The notes under the pieces were generated by a model that was not told where the DNA came from, made no database searches, and saw nothing but the letters and a program-made list of their open reading frames with translations. Both the position numbers and the translations under genes were made by a program. A stretch of DNA of 64,000 bases, taken from assembly GCF_009877435.1 (NCBI RefSeq), contig NZ_WXEX01000002.1:62001-126000 (forward strand). Direction: 5' to 3'. Below are positions 24,659-34,851 of the stretch, one piece after another. Position 1 is the first letter of the stretch, and the number at the start of each line of letters is the position of its first letter. This DNA comes from Heliomicrobium gestii (GTDB taxonomy: Bacteria; Bacillota; Desulfitobacteriia; Heliobacteriales; Heliobacteriaceae).

Positions 24659-26662
24659 TTACAGGCTAAACTTCATCACCGATTGTTGCAGTTCCTGAGC
24701 CGTCACAGAGAGGGCTTCACTGGACGCCGCGATTTCTTCCATCGCCGCCGATTGTTGCTGCACCCCGGCGGCGATGGAGTGGCTCTGCTCCGTCGTCTCC
24801 TGGCTGATCCGACTTACCTCATCCAAATGCTCCGCCGCTGCTTTACTGTTCTGTGCAATCGATTGGGCCAGTTTGGCGATTCCCTCCACGTTGCCGGCCA
24901 GTCCCTGGACCCGGCCGTTGAGGGTATCAAACATGGTTCCCATGGCGCTGACCACCTGGGTGCTGTTGGCTACCGCAGTTTGTCCCAGCGCCATCGCCTG
25001 GGTGATCTGCTCGATCTCCCGCTGGATCGTCACAATCAGCCCGCTGATATCCTCGGTGGCCTTCCGCGACATTTCGGCCAGCTTGCGGACCTCTTCAGCC
25101 ACAACGGCAAATCCCCGTCCCTGTTCACCGGCTCGGGCCGCTTCAATCGCGGCATTTAACGAAAGCAGATTCGTCTGACCGGCGATATCGGCGATCGTGT
25201 TGACGATTTGGCCGATCTGTTGGGACTGCTCGTCCAATTGGGCGATAAAACCGGAGAGTGTGCTGACCGCTTCCTGAACACCTGCCATGGCGGTCGTGGC
25301 CTTCGTCACCGAACCATGCCCTTCCTTGGCCAGGCCGGCAGCGCCGTGGGCTTCGGCAGCGACCGTACTCGCTTGGGATGACGCGTCATCCAACTCAGCA
25401 AATATCCCCTGCACGCTGCCGATCGCATCCCGCACGATCTGATCTTGCTTCGTCGTGTTCTCGGCCAGTTCGGACACTGTTTCGGCCATATGGGTAATCG
25501 TATGGGCCGTTTGCTCAGAACCGGCCGTCAATTGTTGCGATGACGCCGAAACGGTCTGCGCTGCACTGGCCACATGGCCCACCACCTGGCGAAGATTTGT
25601 TGTCATCTGGCAAAAACTATCCAAAAGGGAGGCGAATTCTCGGCTGTTTGCCTCCTGTTCTGTCCAGGACATGTCAACGGCCAAGTTCCCCGTAGCGATC
25701 GCCTCTGCGCCCTCGGCCAAACGGCGGATCAATCGGGCGATGCGATTGCTGATGTAATAGATCAGGATGACAAGCAAGCCAACGGTGATCACATTTGTCA
25801 CCAGCGATTGGCGCCCTAGGGCGGCGATCGCCGCATATTGTTCTGTCAGCGGTGTTGCGATGACAAGAATCCATCCGGAATTGCCGATAGGACGGTAGGC
25901 GTAAAGCTTTTCCACGTTTTTATAGAAAAACTGACCGAAACCCGACTTACCGCTGAGAAAATTCTTACCTGCCTCAGCCATCGCTCCGTTTTCAATGGTC
26001 AATATGCTCTGTTCCAGGGTCAGCGTCGGGTGGTAGATAAAGTTGCCCTTTTGGTTTAATAAAAAGGCATAGCCCGTTTCGCCATTCACTACTTTTGATA
26101 CGGTTTCTTTGATAACGGCAAGATCCAGATCGGCAACGATCACCCCGATGGTCTGGTTGTCGCGGCGGATCGGCACCGACAAACTGATCACGTCTTTGCC
26201 CGTGATGGCGTCTACGTACACATCCGTGTAGGCAATCGTTCCGGACGGCGCTTTTTCACCCAATTGGTACCAGGAACGTTTCCGGGGATCGTAGTCTTTG
26301 GGCGGTATCCACCCCTTCGCATCGATGACCTGACCGTTGCTAAAGGCGACAAGCAGGTTGGCCATGCCATGGTGATGATTGAGCAGTCCCAAAGAAATCG
26401 ATTTAATCTGATCGTCTGTCAGTGGATTCAAAGCGATGGTAGCCGCTAAAAAGTTGAGCGAGCTTTCTTCTTCCCGCAGCAACAATTCCAAATTCCGACT
26501 TTCGCTTTCCACTTGAAAGGTTAGCGATTCTTGCGTCTCTGTCTGCAGATAGGACGAAGACTCCCGATAGGTGAGATATCCAAGAACAATCAGCCCGATG
26601 AGAACCGGTGTAATCAGATAAAGCAACATCTGTGTCATAAAACTGGACTTAGCCGTTCGCAT
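24659..26662 (-). CDS. Methyl-accepting chemotaxis protein (dCache sensor)
   Basis: A 667-residue chemoreceptor. It has a membrane helix at about 10-30, a double-Cache extracytoplasmic domain with the DPRKRSWYQ and [13 protein letters not shown] features of ligand-binding Cache modules, a second helix ([15 protein letters not shown]) near 295, HAMP, and a long coiled-coil signalling domain. The hairpin tip [41 protein letters not shown] binds CheW and CheA. Cache receptors usually sense amino acids or organic acids. It is a single gene, consistent with motility also indicated by flgD. Confidence 0.95.
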   Translation of the reverse strand: MRTAKSSFMTQMLLYLITPVLIGLIVLGYLTYRESSSYLQTETQESLTFQVESESRNLELLLREEESSLNFLAATIALNPLTDDQIKSISLGLLNHHHGMANLLVAFSNGQVIDAKGWIPPKDYDPRKRSWYQLGEKAPSGTIAYTDVYVDAITGKDVISLSVPIRRDNQTIGVIVADLDLAVIKETVSKVVNGETGYAFLLNQKGNFIYHPTLTLEQSILTIENGAMAEAGKNFLSGKSGFGQFFYKNVEKLYAYRPIGNSGWILVIATPLTEQYAAIAALGRQSLVTNVITVGLLVILIYYISNRIARLIRRLAEGAEAIATGNLAVDMSWTEQEANSREFASLLDSFCQMTTNLRQVVGHVASAAQTVSASSQQLTAGSEQTAHTITHMAETVSELAENTTKQDQIVRDAIGSVQGIFAELDDASSQASTVAAEAHGAAGLAKEGHGSVTKATTAMAGVQEAVSTLSGFIAQLDEQSQQIGQIVNTIADIAGQTNLLSLNAAIEAARAGEQGRGFAVVAEEVRKLAEMSRKATEDISGLIVTIQREIEQITQAMALGQTAVANSTQVVSAMGTMFDTLNGRVQGLAGNVEGIAKLAQSIAQNSKAAAEHLDEVSRISQETTEQSHSIAAGVQQQSAAMEEIAASSEALSVTAQELQQSVMKFSL

Positions 26663-26804
26663 CAGGATCCCTTCTTTCTAGCAATTTACTTTATTATACG
26701 ACGCAACGATTACGAAACAAGATTTTTCGACATTTTATAACATTTACACAAGCGACCGGCTTTAGGACGACATAACGTCTCCACGCCTTTTTTTCCTTCC
26801 CAAT

Positions 26805-26833
26805 AAAAAAAATGGGGATGCTCCCCATTTTTT
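26805..26833 (-). terminator. Terminator of the rubrerythrin gene
   Basis: AATGGGGA and TCCCCATT arms around TGC with long A and T runs on both sides, 37 bases after the rubrerythrin stop. Confidence 0.8.
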
Positions 26834-26869
26834 TACTCCACAGGATTCAGTTATCTTGACCGTAGAGAA

Positions 26870-27418
26870 TTACTTCCCGAAGCAGCGGTCCAGCAGACCT
26901 TTGAACGCAGCGCCGTGGCGGGCTTCATCCTTGCACATTTCATGGACGGTGTCATGAATGGCGTCAAGGCCCAGCTCTTTGGCCCGTTTGGCCAGATCGA
27001 GTTTGCCCTGGCAAGCGCCGTATTCGGCTTCCACGCGGAGTTCAAGGTTCTTCTTCGTCGAAGGATGAACGACTTCGCCGAGCAGTTCAGCAAACTTGGC
27101 GGCATGTTCGGCCTCTTCGAAAGCGATCCGCTTGTAGGCTTCGGCCACTTCGGGGAAGCCTTCGCGATCGGCTTGTCGGCTCATAGCAAGATACATGCCG
27201 ACTTCCGTGCATTCGCCGACAAAGTTCATTTTCAGGCCTTCCACCACTTGGGCGTCTACGCCGGCGGCGGCGCCGATCCGATGCTCGTCCGCCCATTTCA
27301 GCGCGCCCGCTGCTTTTTCTTCAAACTTGCTGGCCGGGGCCTTGCAGGTGGGGCAAAAATCAGGAGCGGAATCGCCTTCATGGACATACCCGCAGATAAC
27401 ACAGACAAACTTTTTCAT
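26870..27418 (-). CDS. Reverse rubrerythrin (NADH peroxidase type)
   Basis: A 182-residue peroxide-detoxifying protein. The rubredoxin-like domain is N-terminal (CVICGY at 6-11 and CPTCKAP at 22-28), and the ferritin-like di-iron domain follows with Glu and ExxH pairs ([39 protein letters not shown]). This domain order defines the reverse rubrerythrins of Clostridia, which reduce hydrogen peroxide in anaerobes. ATG at 27418 has a good ribosome site. A PerR-like palindrome lies 28-42 bases upstream. Confidence 0.92.
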   Translation of the reverse strand: MKKFVCVICGYVHEGDSAPDFCPTCKAPASKFEEKAAGALKWADEHRIGAAAGVDAQVVEGLKMNFVGECTEVGMYLAMSRQADREGFPEVAEAYKRIAFEEAEHAAKFAELLGEVVHPSTKKNLELRVEAEYGACQGKLDLAKRAKELGLDAIHDTVHEMCKDEARHGAAFKGLLDRCFGK

Positions 27419-27445
27419 CGTTATGTTCCTCCTTGTATGATGTTT

Positions 27446-27460
27446 AGGTAATGATTACTA
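27446..27460. promoter_or_regulatory. PerR-like operator upstream of rubrerythrin
   Basis: AGGTAATGATTACTA fits a 7-1-7 Fur/PerR-family palindrome with mismatches only at the outer positions. Its place just ahead of a peroxide-defence gene favours PerR. Confidence 0.45.
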
Positions 27461-27783
27461 GTTTCGATAAGAATTCGTAATTTCCTGCTACGTTGTACTG
27501 ATTTGAAAAAATTTTTTTCGCCTCGCCTAAAGCCATGTAACTGGCCGATGCCCCAGCATGGAATCCTTCTGAAAAAGCCGTCCAATACTGCGCTACGCTT
27601 TTGTCAGTAAAAAAGGAAATCTATAGATAGGGATTAACAACAAAGGAATTCTCTACATGATCATCGAAATATTTGGATCAATCTTCACCACGTGGCTGAA
27701 AGGGGCGAGAATGGAAGTAACTGCATAGAGAGCTTCGTGGGAAGCATGGGAAACATCAAATAAGAAAGGGGTATCCATTTCAC
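27461..27783. other. Intergenic region with one possible 23-codon ORF
   Basis: About 320 bases between divergent genes. A short rightward frame at 27657-27728 (ATG behind AAAGGAA, ending ARMEVTA) could be a small peptide or a leader of the SLH gene, but nothing else supports it. No riboswitch was recognised. Confidence 0.25.
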
Positions 27784-29466
27784 ATGAACGTCATGATGAG
27801 GAGGAAAAAACGGCCCTGGACAGTTCTCTTGTTGCTCATCAGTCTAACCGCATTCTTTCTGAACATCACGCCGTCTTATTCCTATCCCGATGCGGGATCG
27901 CCTATCTCCTTCGTCGATATCCCCAGTGACCACTGGGCCTACCGATCGATCGAGCATATGAGAACAGCGGGTCTGATCAACGGGTATGACGATGGCAGCT
28001 ATCGGCCAGACAACCCCGTTTCACGAGAGGAGTTCGCCGCCCTGCTGGTCAAGGGCTACTATCTCCCCCTCGATTATCCGCAGAAGCCCACCTTTATCGA
28101 CGTGCCTTCTGACCACTGGTCTTTCAAATACGTCGAGACAGCCAAAAATTATTTGACCGGATATTATCCACCAGGCGGTGGCAAAGCTTTTTTCCGACCC
28201 GATGAGATCGCCACACGGGAAGATATCGCCGTCGCCATCGTCAAGGTGATGGGATTGGATAAAAGCAACCTCACCAATCTGAACATCTTGGAAAAACAGT
28301 TCAGTGATGTAGAAACCCTCTCGCCGCAGCTTCGCCCGCTGGTAGCGCTGGCGGTGGAACGAAAGATCATCAACGGATATCCTGACGGCACCTTCCGAGG
28401 AAGCGATCCCGTCACCCGGGCCGAAACAGCAGCCCTGCTTGACCGTCTGGTAAAGACCACCAATGATGACGCTTCACGGGCTCCGCTTTTGGAGGTTTGG
28501 GTTCCCGATAAAACGAGTGAACGAACGGTCTACTTGGAAGGCCGTACCGATCTGGACGCCACGGTGACACTGAACGGGAAAAAGCTGGACGTTTCAAAAG
28601 GAAAGTTTTGGGTTCCGATCGAGTTCTCCAAAGAAGGCCCCGTCGTGTTGCAGGTAGTTGCCACCTCTTCCTTCGGACGTTCGACGACCGTCGAAAAAAC
28701 CGTCACCTATGACTCCGGAGCGCCCACGCTGACGGTGAATGTTCCGGCTACTTCCGACAAAGATACGATCACCATCAGCGGAACCGTGACCGATCCCCAT
28801 GATGGTTCTCCCCTCGTCACCGTAAACAACGAGACGGCCGTTGTCTGGGGCACCAACTGGAAAAAGGACATCACCCTAAAAGAGGGCGACAACACCCTGA
28901 TCATCACAGCGACAAATAAATTGGGCAAATCGTCAAGCCTGCAAAAGACTGTGTCCTTCGGTGTCGGTCTACCCCAATTGACCGTCAACGCTCCTTCCAA
29001 TTCGTCTAAATCAGAGATCACCATCAGCGGAACCATCTCCGATGGGAATGATGATTCGCCGATTGTGACTGTCAACGGAAACCGTATCGATGCCTGGAAC
29101 GGCACATGGAAAACAGATCTTACGCTCAAAGACGGAACCAATACCATTACTGTCACCGCGACAAACAAGCTGGGCAAGACGGTGACGGTGCAAAAGACGG
29201 TCAATTTCTCGATCCCGGCGCCGCAACTCACCGTTAGCGCAGCCGTCTATTCTTCCACTGACGTCACCACCATCTCCGGAAAAGTTATCGACGAGAACGA
29301 TTCCGAACCCTTGGTCACCGTCAACGGACAACGGTCTTATGTCTGGGGAACCACATTCAGCACCGATATCAAACTTCGAGAAGGCTCAAACGATGTGACG
29401 GTGCAGGCCCTCAACAAGTTCGGCAAATCAGCGGTAGAACAGCGCAGGATCATCTATCAGCCGTGA
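27784..29466 (+). CDS. S-layer-homology protein with Ig-like repeats
   Basis: A 560-residue cell-surface protein. A signal peptide (about 8-35) is followed by three SLH modules (about 40-215) with the family phrases DIPSDHWAYRSIE, GYDDGSYRPDNPVSREEFA and GYPDGTFRGSDPVTRAETA, which anchor proteins to pyruvylated secondary cell-wall polymer. The rest comprises four related Ig-like beta domains, about 85 residues each, recognisable by TVNVP...TITISGTV...W...ITLKEGDNTLIITATNKLGKS. These are of the glucodextranase/Big type used in surface adhesion or as spacers. No catalytic domain is visible. It is a monocistronic gene with a strong terminator. Confidence 0.92.
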   Translation: MNVMMRRKKRPWTVLLLLISLTAFFLNITPSYSYPDAGSPISFVDIPSDHWAYRSIEHMRTAGLINGYDDGSYRPDNPVSREEFAALLVKGYYLPLDYPQKPTFIDVPSDHWSFKYVETAKNYLTGYYPPGGGKAFFRPDEIATREDIAVAIVKVMGLDKSNLTNLNILEKQFSDVETLSPQLRPLVALAVERKIINGYPDGTFRGSDPVTRAETAALLDRLVKTTNDDASRAPLLEVWVPDKTSERTVYLEGRTDLDATVTLNGKKLDVSKGKFWVPIEFSKEGPVVLQVVATSSFGRSTTVEKTVTYDSGAPTLTVNVPATSDKDTITISGTVTDPHDGSPLVTVNNETAVVWGTNWKKDITLKEGDNTLIITATNKLGKSSSLQKTVSFGVGLPQLTVNAPSNSSKSEITISGTISDGNDDSPIVTVNGNRIDAWNGTWKTDLTLKDGTNTITVTATNKLGKTVTVQKTVNFSIPAPQLTVSAAVYSSTDVTTISGKVIDENDSEPLVTVNGQRSYVWGTTFSTDIKLREGSNDVTVQALNKFGKSAVEQRRIIYQP

Positions 29467-29525
29467 CGACCAACCCGTATCCGTTTTCCTTCCGAAGAAA
29501 CAATCAAACTGGGACTAACGTAGAA

Positions 29526-29569
29526 CCGGAGGCCCACTTCATCCCATGAAGCGGGCCTCCGGACTTTTT
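29526..29569 (+). terminator. Terminator of the SLH gene
   Basis: CCGGAGGCCC and GGGCCTCCGG arms with an inner CTTCAT/ATGAAG stem, followed by five T on the plus strand. Confidence 0.85.
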
Positions 29570-29601
29570 GTCTCTTCGTGACTGATATGTAGAAAAGAGA
29601 G

Positions 29602-31365
29602 CTAGGGATTGATAATCCTAAAGAAGATCTCTCCATCTGTTCGTTCCAGCATGTATTTTTTGCCGTTAATGACCGCTTCTTTTTTGCCGATCGCGTCGTC
29701 GCTTAAGAAACGGGTTTTAAACTCCTTATACTGCGCCGGATCCTGCTCGACCGTCAGGAACAAAGCGGCTATAGTCGCGTTATACCGGTCAAGGTCTCTT
29801 TCCACCACCTTCTCTACATGAAATAGGATTCGCTCTACATCTCCGTCTTGATTTATGACCCCCCTAAACTGGCAGGAATTTGAGAGAAACGCTCTGAAAA
29901 AACCTCTCGGCAAGCTCTCCGTTTTTGTCACATTATGATGCTCGTAAGAGACGGCGTGTTGTACATCTTCCCGTTTTAGTTTTCTTTTGTATCGATCTAT
30001 TAATTCATTCAAAGTGATACCGAGAGATCCCTTGGTGTAGCCGGGGAGATTGCTCACCAATAGTAATTGAACTTCTTCTTCATCATGGTATTTATTCGAT
30101 GCGCAGTCTTGGGCTAGAATGGCAAGAGTTCGAAATGCCCCGGCCGCCTGTGGATTGCTCTCTTGATATAACTCTGCCTTTTTTTGATATTCCGGTACAA
30201 AAAGTTTGAAATACTCTTGGTAATCATCGGAGCATATTTCAAATCGATTTCTCTCAATATCGAACTTGAGTATTTGATGCCAGTAGGGCTGGACCTCCGG
30301 TCCGCCATCCACTTTCACCGCAAGAGGAATTGTCTGGACCACATCATCTCTGCCGTCGCCATCCAGGTCGATTATTTTTGCGGGAAAAGCATCTTTTAGA
30401 TCAAAGTCCATGATCTCTCCCTTTTTTCGATATTGAACGCGGAGCGTTCCACGGTCACTGCCCGGAGCGTTCTCTGTGTAAGAGTATTGAATCACTTTAT
30501 CCGGTGGATACGAAGGTGGAGAAGGCTGCTTGTGGACAGCGAGCGCACTGTAAGCTACCAATAAAACGACAAAAAAAATCAGTAAAATGCCGCACCCTAC
30601 CCGCTTGCACCCCTGTCGAATGATGAACTGATCATATTCTTCCCTTTCAATACAATAAAAGCGACCAACGCCGATGTGTCTCTCTATCTCGTTTTTCGGC
30701 TTCTCACTTTCCATCTGACTTGGCGCATTCGTTCTGTCCGTCCCATTGGTTTGGGTCGGCGAAGGAGTAACCCCCTCCAGTTTCCAGACCATATCCGGAG
30801 CAAAAGCAGCCAACACGTCAGGCAATTCGATATTGGTCAGGTTAATCCGTCCTAACTCCACCTGCTGGAGGCTAATGCGAAAGGTCGACAACTGATTCAG
30901 ATCATCCATATTGGGTGGGGCAAGGGAGCGCAGTTGTTGCGTGTTTCCCTCCCGAATGGCACGGTGCAGTTCTTCACGCATTGCATTCCGCGATTCCTCC
31001 AACCACCGAACCGCATTCTCTTTCGAGGCGATATGAACCACCGCACTGGTATTCGGCGCACCACCGTGATAGGCTTCCTCAGATTCGTTACACATCTGTT
31101 CCAGCCTGGACAGGCGCTGTCCCAACATTTCTGCAACCCGAAACAGATCAGGGATCTGGCGGGAACCGACATCCCATTCCTGAATTTCCCGGAGCAATCT
31201 CCTTCCGTCATCCGTCAATCCTACGAAGCCGCCTGCGAACCGGCGTTGTTCTGCCGCCCAACGTTCCACTTGGCAGGTTGCGATTTCGCTGAGGACCCTC
31301 TTTTCTTCTGAGCATGCGCTAAGCAGAGTGAGCAGGCGACGGGTGGCTTGATTATATTCCTTCAT
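29602..31365 (-). CDS. Paralog 3 of an unknown membrane-anchored family, with Asp-loop C-terminal domain
   Basis: A 587-residue protein of no recognised family and the last gene of the kinase/AAA+ operon. The first 200 residues match the 34035 and 31381 proteins: a LLTLLSAC helix, a GLTxxGRxLLxEIxxWD motif, a VHIAxKEN...WLEE motif, and LQQVELGRxNLTNIE. Next comes a spacer, the conserved short motif IGVGRFYCIEREEYDQF, and a single membrane helix (about 260-280). Unlike its paralogs it then has a 300-residue presumably external domain with a DLDGDGRDDV Ca-binding-type loop. This could be the surface sensor or effector of the system. Starts only 15 bases after the previous gene's stop. Confidence 0.6.
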   Translation of the reverse strand: MKEYNQATRRLLTLLSACSEEKRVLSEIATCQVERWAAEQRRFAGGFVGLTDDGRRLLREIQEWDVGSRQIPDLFRVAEMLGQRLSRLEQMCNESEEAYHGGAPNTSAVVHIASKENAVRWLEESRNAMREELHRAIREGNTQQLRSLAPPNMDDLNQLSTFRISLQQVELGRINLTNIELPDVLAAFAPDMVWKLEGVTPSPTQTNGTDRTNAPSQMESEKPKNEIERHIGVGRFYCIEREEYDQFIIRQGCKRVGCGILLIFFVVLLVAYSALAVHKQPSPPSYPPDKVIQYSYTENAPGSDRGTLRVQYRKKGEIMDFDLKDAFPAKIIDLDGDGRDDVVQTIPLAVKVDGGPEVQPYWHQILKFDIERNRFEICSDDYQEYFKLFVPEYQKKAELYQESNPQAAGAFRTLAILAQDCASNKYHDEEEVQLLLVSNLPGYTKGSLGITLNELIDRYKRKLKREDVQHAVSYEHHNVTKTESLPRGFFRAFLSNSCQFRGVINQDGDVERILFHVEKVVERDLDRYNATIAALFLTVEQDPAQYKEFKTRFLSDDAIGKKEAVINGKKYMLERTDGEIFFRIINP

Positions 31366-31380
31366 AAAAAAGCCCTCTCT

Positions 31381-32352
31381 TCAGCGTGCATAGGCAAACT
31401 TAAGCATTATCACCATCATCACAAACCCAAAAAGCAAGAGCGGTGTAACGGCGAAGAAGAGAACGGAAATAAAGCCACCCACCAACAGCACAAGCGGTGA
31501 GATGCCAATAAGAAAGTTTGCTGTTACTTCTTTATCGATCAGTTCATCATACTCCGCCGCCGAAATGCAGAAACGGCGGCCCGCGCCAATACGGCTCTCG
31601 ATTGCCTCCGTATCACTTGGAGTTTTACGCAAACTCGACGGGTTCGTAATTACTTTCCATAAAAGCGAAATCAATGAAAAGACAATAGAAAAGGGAAGGG
31701 TGATAAATCGCCACAAAAAATAAGGAACTGCGTTGGCCCCCGTCGAAGAAAAATCGCTCACCTCTATTTTCCAAACCGTCTCCTCGCCAAAAACGGCAAA
31801 CGCATTGGCTGGCTCGATATTGGTCAGGTTTCTCCTCCCCAATTCAACCTGTTGCAGGCTGGCCCGAAAAGCCAGCAACTGATTGAGATCGTTCAAAGGG
31901 GGAGCACTCAGGAGTCGCAATTGCTCCGTATTCCCCTCCCGAATGGCGCGATACAATTCTTCTCTGACCGCTTTCCCTGTCTCTTCCAACCATTGCGCCG
32001 CATTCTCTTCCGAAGCGATGTGAACCGGCACAGCCATGAACTGGGCGGCTTGTCGATAGGCTTCTTCCGATTCAGTTTGCATCCGCTCAAACCTACGCAG
32101 GCAATCTTCTAACTTTTCTGCGGCCTGAAAGTGTTCCGGAATCTGCCAGGTTCCGGCGTCCCATTCCTGGATTTCTCCCAACAAGCTCCTTCCGTCCTCC
32201 GTCAAACCTACGTACCCGTCGATGATCCTGCGTTGCGCTTCCGCCCACTGTTCCACCTGGCAATGAGCGATTTCACTGAGAATCCTCTTATTTCCCGCGC
32301 ATGCGCTAAGCAGCGTGAGCAGGCGGCGGGTAAATCGATTATACTCCTTCAA
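31381..32352 (-). CDS. Paralog 2 of the unknown membrane-anchored family
   Basis: A 323-residue protein sharing the first 200 residues with the products at 29602 and 34035 (LLTLLSACAGNKRILSEIA, GYVGLTEDGRSLLGEIQEWD, VHIASEENAAQWLEE, LQQVELGRRNLTNIE). A first hydrophobic stretch (FITLPFSIVFSLISLLW) is followed by the conserved motif IGAGRRFCISAAEYDELI and then two tight C-terminal membrane helices. No signal peptide is present, so the N-terminal domain is probably cytoplasmic. It lies between a coiled-coil gene and paralog 3 in the same operon. Confidence 0.6.
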   Translation of the reverse strand: MKEYNRFTRRLLTLLSACAGNKRILSEIAHCQVEQWAEAQRRIIDGYVGLTEDGRSLLGEIQEWDAGTWQIPEHFQAAEKLEDCLRRFERMQTESEEAYRQAAQFMAVPVHIASEENAAQWLEETGKAVREELYRAIREGNTEQLRLLSAPPLNDLNQLLAFRASLQQVELGRRNLTNIEPANAFAVFGEETVWKIEVSDFSSTGANAVPYFLWRFITLPFSIVFSLISLLWKVITNPSSLRKTPSDTEAIESRIGAGRRFCISAAEYDELIDKEVTANFLIGISPLVLLVGGFISVLFFAVTPLLLFGFVMMVIMLKFAYAR

Positions 32353-32416
32353 GGCGATCCCTCTTTCGGTTCAACCTTCCCGATTTCGCTGACCATCGTA
32401 AAACACAGACTGATTT

Positions 32417-33841
32417 CTATTCACCTTCGCCTTGCGCACTCAACGTTCTCGTGCGCCCTTTGACTCTGCTGAATGACGCGCCTCCATTTTCCCCTTTCAA
32501 TGGAATCAACCGAGCATAGGAAACATCCGGCTCTTTCAGGTTTTCATTGCCCAGGGCCAACCCTGAGGCGGCTAATTTTTCTTTGATCCAGGGGTACTTG
32601 TCGCAAAAGCGCTCCATGCCTTCCTTGATTTTTAATTTTTCTAAGGATGTAGCCGGACGCTTTTCCTCACTAACGCCGGATACCTCAAACATCACCCCGC
32701 CGTTGTCCGATGTGAACACGTTGACCACCATGTCATCATCAAACCGATACATGTTGTGGATGATGTTGCGGTTCGGCGCAGCCAGTGTTTCAGACGCGAC
32801 AACGTCATGTCCCAGTTCAGTCATGATCTCACCGACCGTTTTCGCGACATACTCCATTTCGTTCTTCTTCCGCAGCTCCTCATGGAGTTGTTTTACTTCT
32901 CGCTGCAACTCAGTACGGAAACACCGCACCGCTTCCATGGAGGCTTCCTCAGGGAAATCGCGAACCGGTCGATCTAATAAAGCGCAGTAGGCCGCATATT
33001 CTAAGTGAAGCGCTTCCGTTGCTTCCCGCTCCCGTCGATTCCGAGCAATCTCCTGATCATAACCGTTGTGGGTCGCCAGGAACGCTTTATGCCGTTTCTC
33101 AATCTCCGCCAGCTTGTCTTCCTCTGTCAGCGCGACGTCTGAATAGATTTGAAAAGCGGCGTCATACAGTTGACGCAGTTCCTCTTCATGGTCCAAAAGT
33201 CCGCTCCGCAGCCGCGGCTCTACATCAGCGCAAAAGGCGGCCCATCTCTCTTGCAGGGGCTCATCCGGCGCCACTTCCTGTAAACCCGGAATGAGAGGGG
33301 GCAGCGCCGGCTGAACAGGGCATTGGACCGTTGCGCCGGAGGCAAACTCAAGAAAGCCTTTTTCCGCATCGATCCGCCGAAGACTTATCGCTGATTGGAG
33401 TTCCTGCCGGTCGCGTGGCCATTCTTCGTCAAGCAGGTGACGGACTTGTTTGGTCAGTGAAATCAATCGCTTTTTATGTTCTTCAAAAACCACACTGTCC
33501 GTGCTGTCCGGCAAGTTCGATACGCAGCAGACTTCGGCCAGCAGTTTTTCTCTCCTCGCTTCCAGCGCCTTGACCTGGGGCGCGTCGTCGCCTATGCATC
33601 GCCTCGCCTCTGGTAACACATCTTCGGCGAAGTGTGTTATTTCTTCTTTTTGCCTATCTAAGGTTGCTTGCAGTATCTGAATTTCTTGTGTCAGTTGTTT
33701 GATTTTTTTCTGCTCTTTCCGGAGCCTCGTTTGTTCTTCCAACTCTGTCTTCACTTCTGCCAAGCGACTCTGGCTCGATTCCGACAGCGCCAGTCCGGCG
33801 AGCCCCAACACGACCAGATTCAATACAATCGAACCGCTCAA
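32417..33841 (-). CDS. Coiled-coil protein 2, membrane-anchored
   Basis: A 474-residue protein. TTG at 33841 follows GAGGGGGG and is the start; residues 4-20 (SIVLNLVVLGLAGLALS) form a membrane anchor. A coiled coil (about 25-75, with KIKQLTQEIQILQATLDRQKEEI) is followed by a helical middle and a conserved C-terminal domain of about 120 residues. That domain is shared with the 35538 product: MEYVAKTV, GHxVVAxE, NRNxIHxxYRFDDxxVVNVFTSDxGGVMFEVSGVSEEKRPAT. The last domain is unknown to me. Its strict conservation between the two proteins points to a specific binding role, perhaps to the kinase, the FHA protein or the AAA+ ATPase. Confidence 0.6.
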   Translation of the reverse strand: MSGSIVLNLVVLGLAGLALSESSQSRLAEVKTELEEQTRLRKEQKKIKQLTQEIQILQATLDRQKEEITHFAEDVLPEARRCIGDDAPQVKALEARREKLLAEVCCVSNLPDSTDSVVFEEHKKRLISLTKQVRHLLDEEWPRDRQELQSAISLRRIDAEKGFLEFASGATVQCPVQPALPPLIPGLQEVAPDEPLQERWAAFCADVEPRLRSGLLDHEEELRQLYDAAFQIYSDVALTEEDKLAEIEKRHKAFLATHNGYDQEIARNRREREATEALHLEYAAYCALLDRPVRDFPEEASMEAVRCFRTELQREVKQLHEELRKKNEMEYVAKTVGEIMTELGHDVVASETLAAPNRNIIHNMYRFDDDMVVNVFTSDNGGVMFEVSGVSEEKRPATSLEKLKIKEGMERFCDKYPWIKEKLAASGLALGNENLKEPDVSYARLIPLKGENGGASFSRVKGRTRTLSAQGEGE

Positions 33842-34034
33842 TGTTTTCCCCCCTCAATTCCAAGGATTTTTTTGCGCCTTTCCTGCGTTTGAAAAATATA
33901 CAATGTCTGCCTTCCATCCTAGATGTATCTTTTTTTATTAATAACCGATTCCGTACGACCGGTTGTGGCGCTCGAAGGCAATAACCGGCTGCTTCCCCTT
34001 ATCTGAACTGTAGGAAAAGCGGAGGTTTGTTTTC

Positions 34035-34829
34035 CTATTTTAGGCCGGGCGCATGGGAGAAAGCATAAGCGACATAAAGCACGGCAAACAAAAAAATACC
34101 AACGACAAGTCCAATCTTACTTCGCTGTTCAGTGAGACTCTCATAATCGGAACTGGGGATGCAGTAAAACCGGTTGTCGCGAGCGAGTTTGCCCACATAT
34201 TCTTCTGGGGTAATGGTTGAATTGGACGATTTGATCTCATCCATGGTCACAACCGTTTCAGGATGAAAGATGGCGAAGACATTCTCCCTTTGGATGTTTG
34301 TGACATTCTCTTTTCCTCTCTTCACCTCACGAAGTGAATGAAGAAAATGGAACAACGCGTTGATATCCTCGGCATCAGGCGGTGTCTGCTGTCGCAATTG
34401 CTGCACATCTCCATTGTTGATGGCGCCAAACAATTCATCCTGTACGGCTCTCTTCGTTTCTTCCAGCCATTGGGCAACCTTTTCTTTCGGGGCGATGTGG
34501 ACCGGGCTTAACGCATTCTCTCCACCCCGGCGATAGGCTTCCGCCGATTCGCTTCGCATCCGCTCAAACTGTAACGACCGCTCAGCCAGCGCTTCCACCT
34601 GCCGGTAGATCTGCGGAACCTGCCGGTCGCCGATGTCCCAGCCACCGATCTCCTGCAACAGCTCTCTTCCGGCGCCGGTCAATCCGACGTACCCGGCGGC
34701 AGCCGAGCGTGGCCCTTCCGCCCAACGCTCAACCGAGCGGGCGGCGACTTCACCGATGATGTCTTTGTTGTCGGCGCATGCGCTGAGAAGTGTGAACAAC
34801 CTGCGCGCTGCCAAGTTATAGGCACTCAT
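34035..34829 (-). CDS. Paralog 1 of the unknown membrane-anchored family
   Basis: A 264-residue protein, the shortest of the three paralogs. ATG at 34829 follows AAAGGAGGG; the longer frame to 35102 overlaps the FHA gene and is rejected. The N-terminal domain has LFTLLSACADNKDIIGEVA, GYVGLTGAGRELLQEIGGWD and VHIAPKEKVAQWLEE. The C-terminus has the shared RDNRFYCIPSSDYESL motif and one membrane helix (IGLVVGIFLFAVLYVAYAF). The fixed order of domain, FYCI motif and membrane helix in all three paralogs suggests one fold with diversified ends. Twenty-two bases separate it from the FHA gene. Confidence 0.6.
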   Translation of the reverse strand: MSAYNLAARRLFTLLSACADNKDIIGEVAARSVERWAEGPRSAAAGYVGLTGAGRELLQEIGGWDIGDRQVPQIYRQVEALAERSLQFERMRSESAEAYRRGGENALSPVHIAPKEKVAQWLEETKRAVQDELFGAINNGDVQQLRQQTPPDAEDINALFHFLHSLREVKRGKENVTNIQRENVFAIFHPETVVTMDEIKSSNSTITPEEYVGKLARDNRFYCIPSSDYESLTEQRSKIGLVVGIFLFAVLYVAYAFSHAPGLK

Positions 34830-34851
34830 CACGTTCCCTCCTTTGTTCCGT

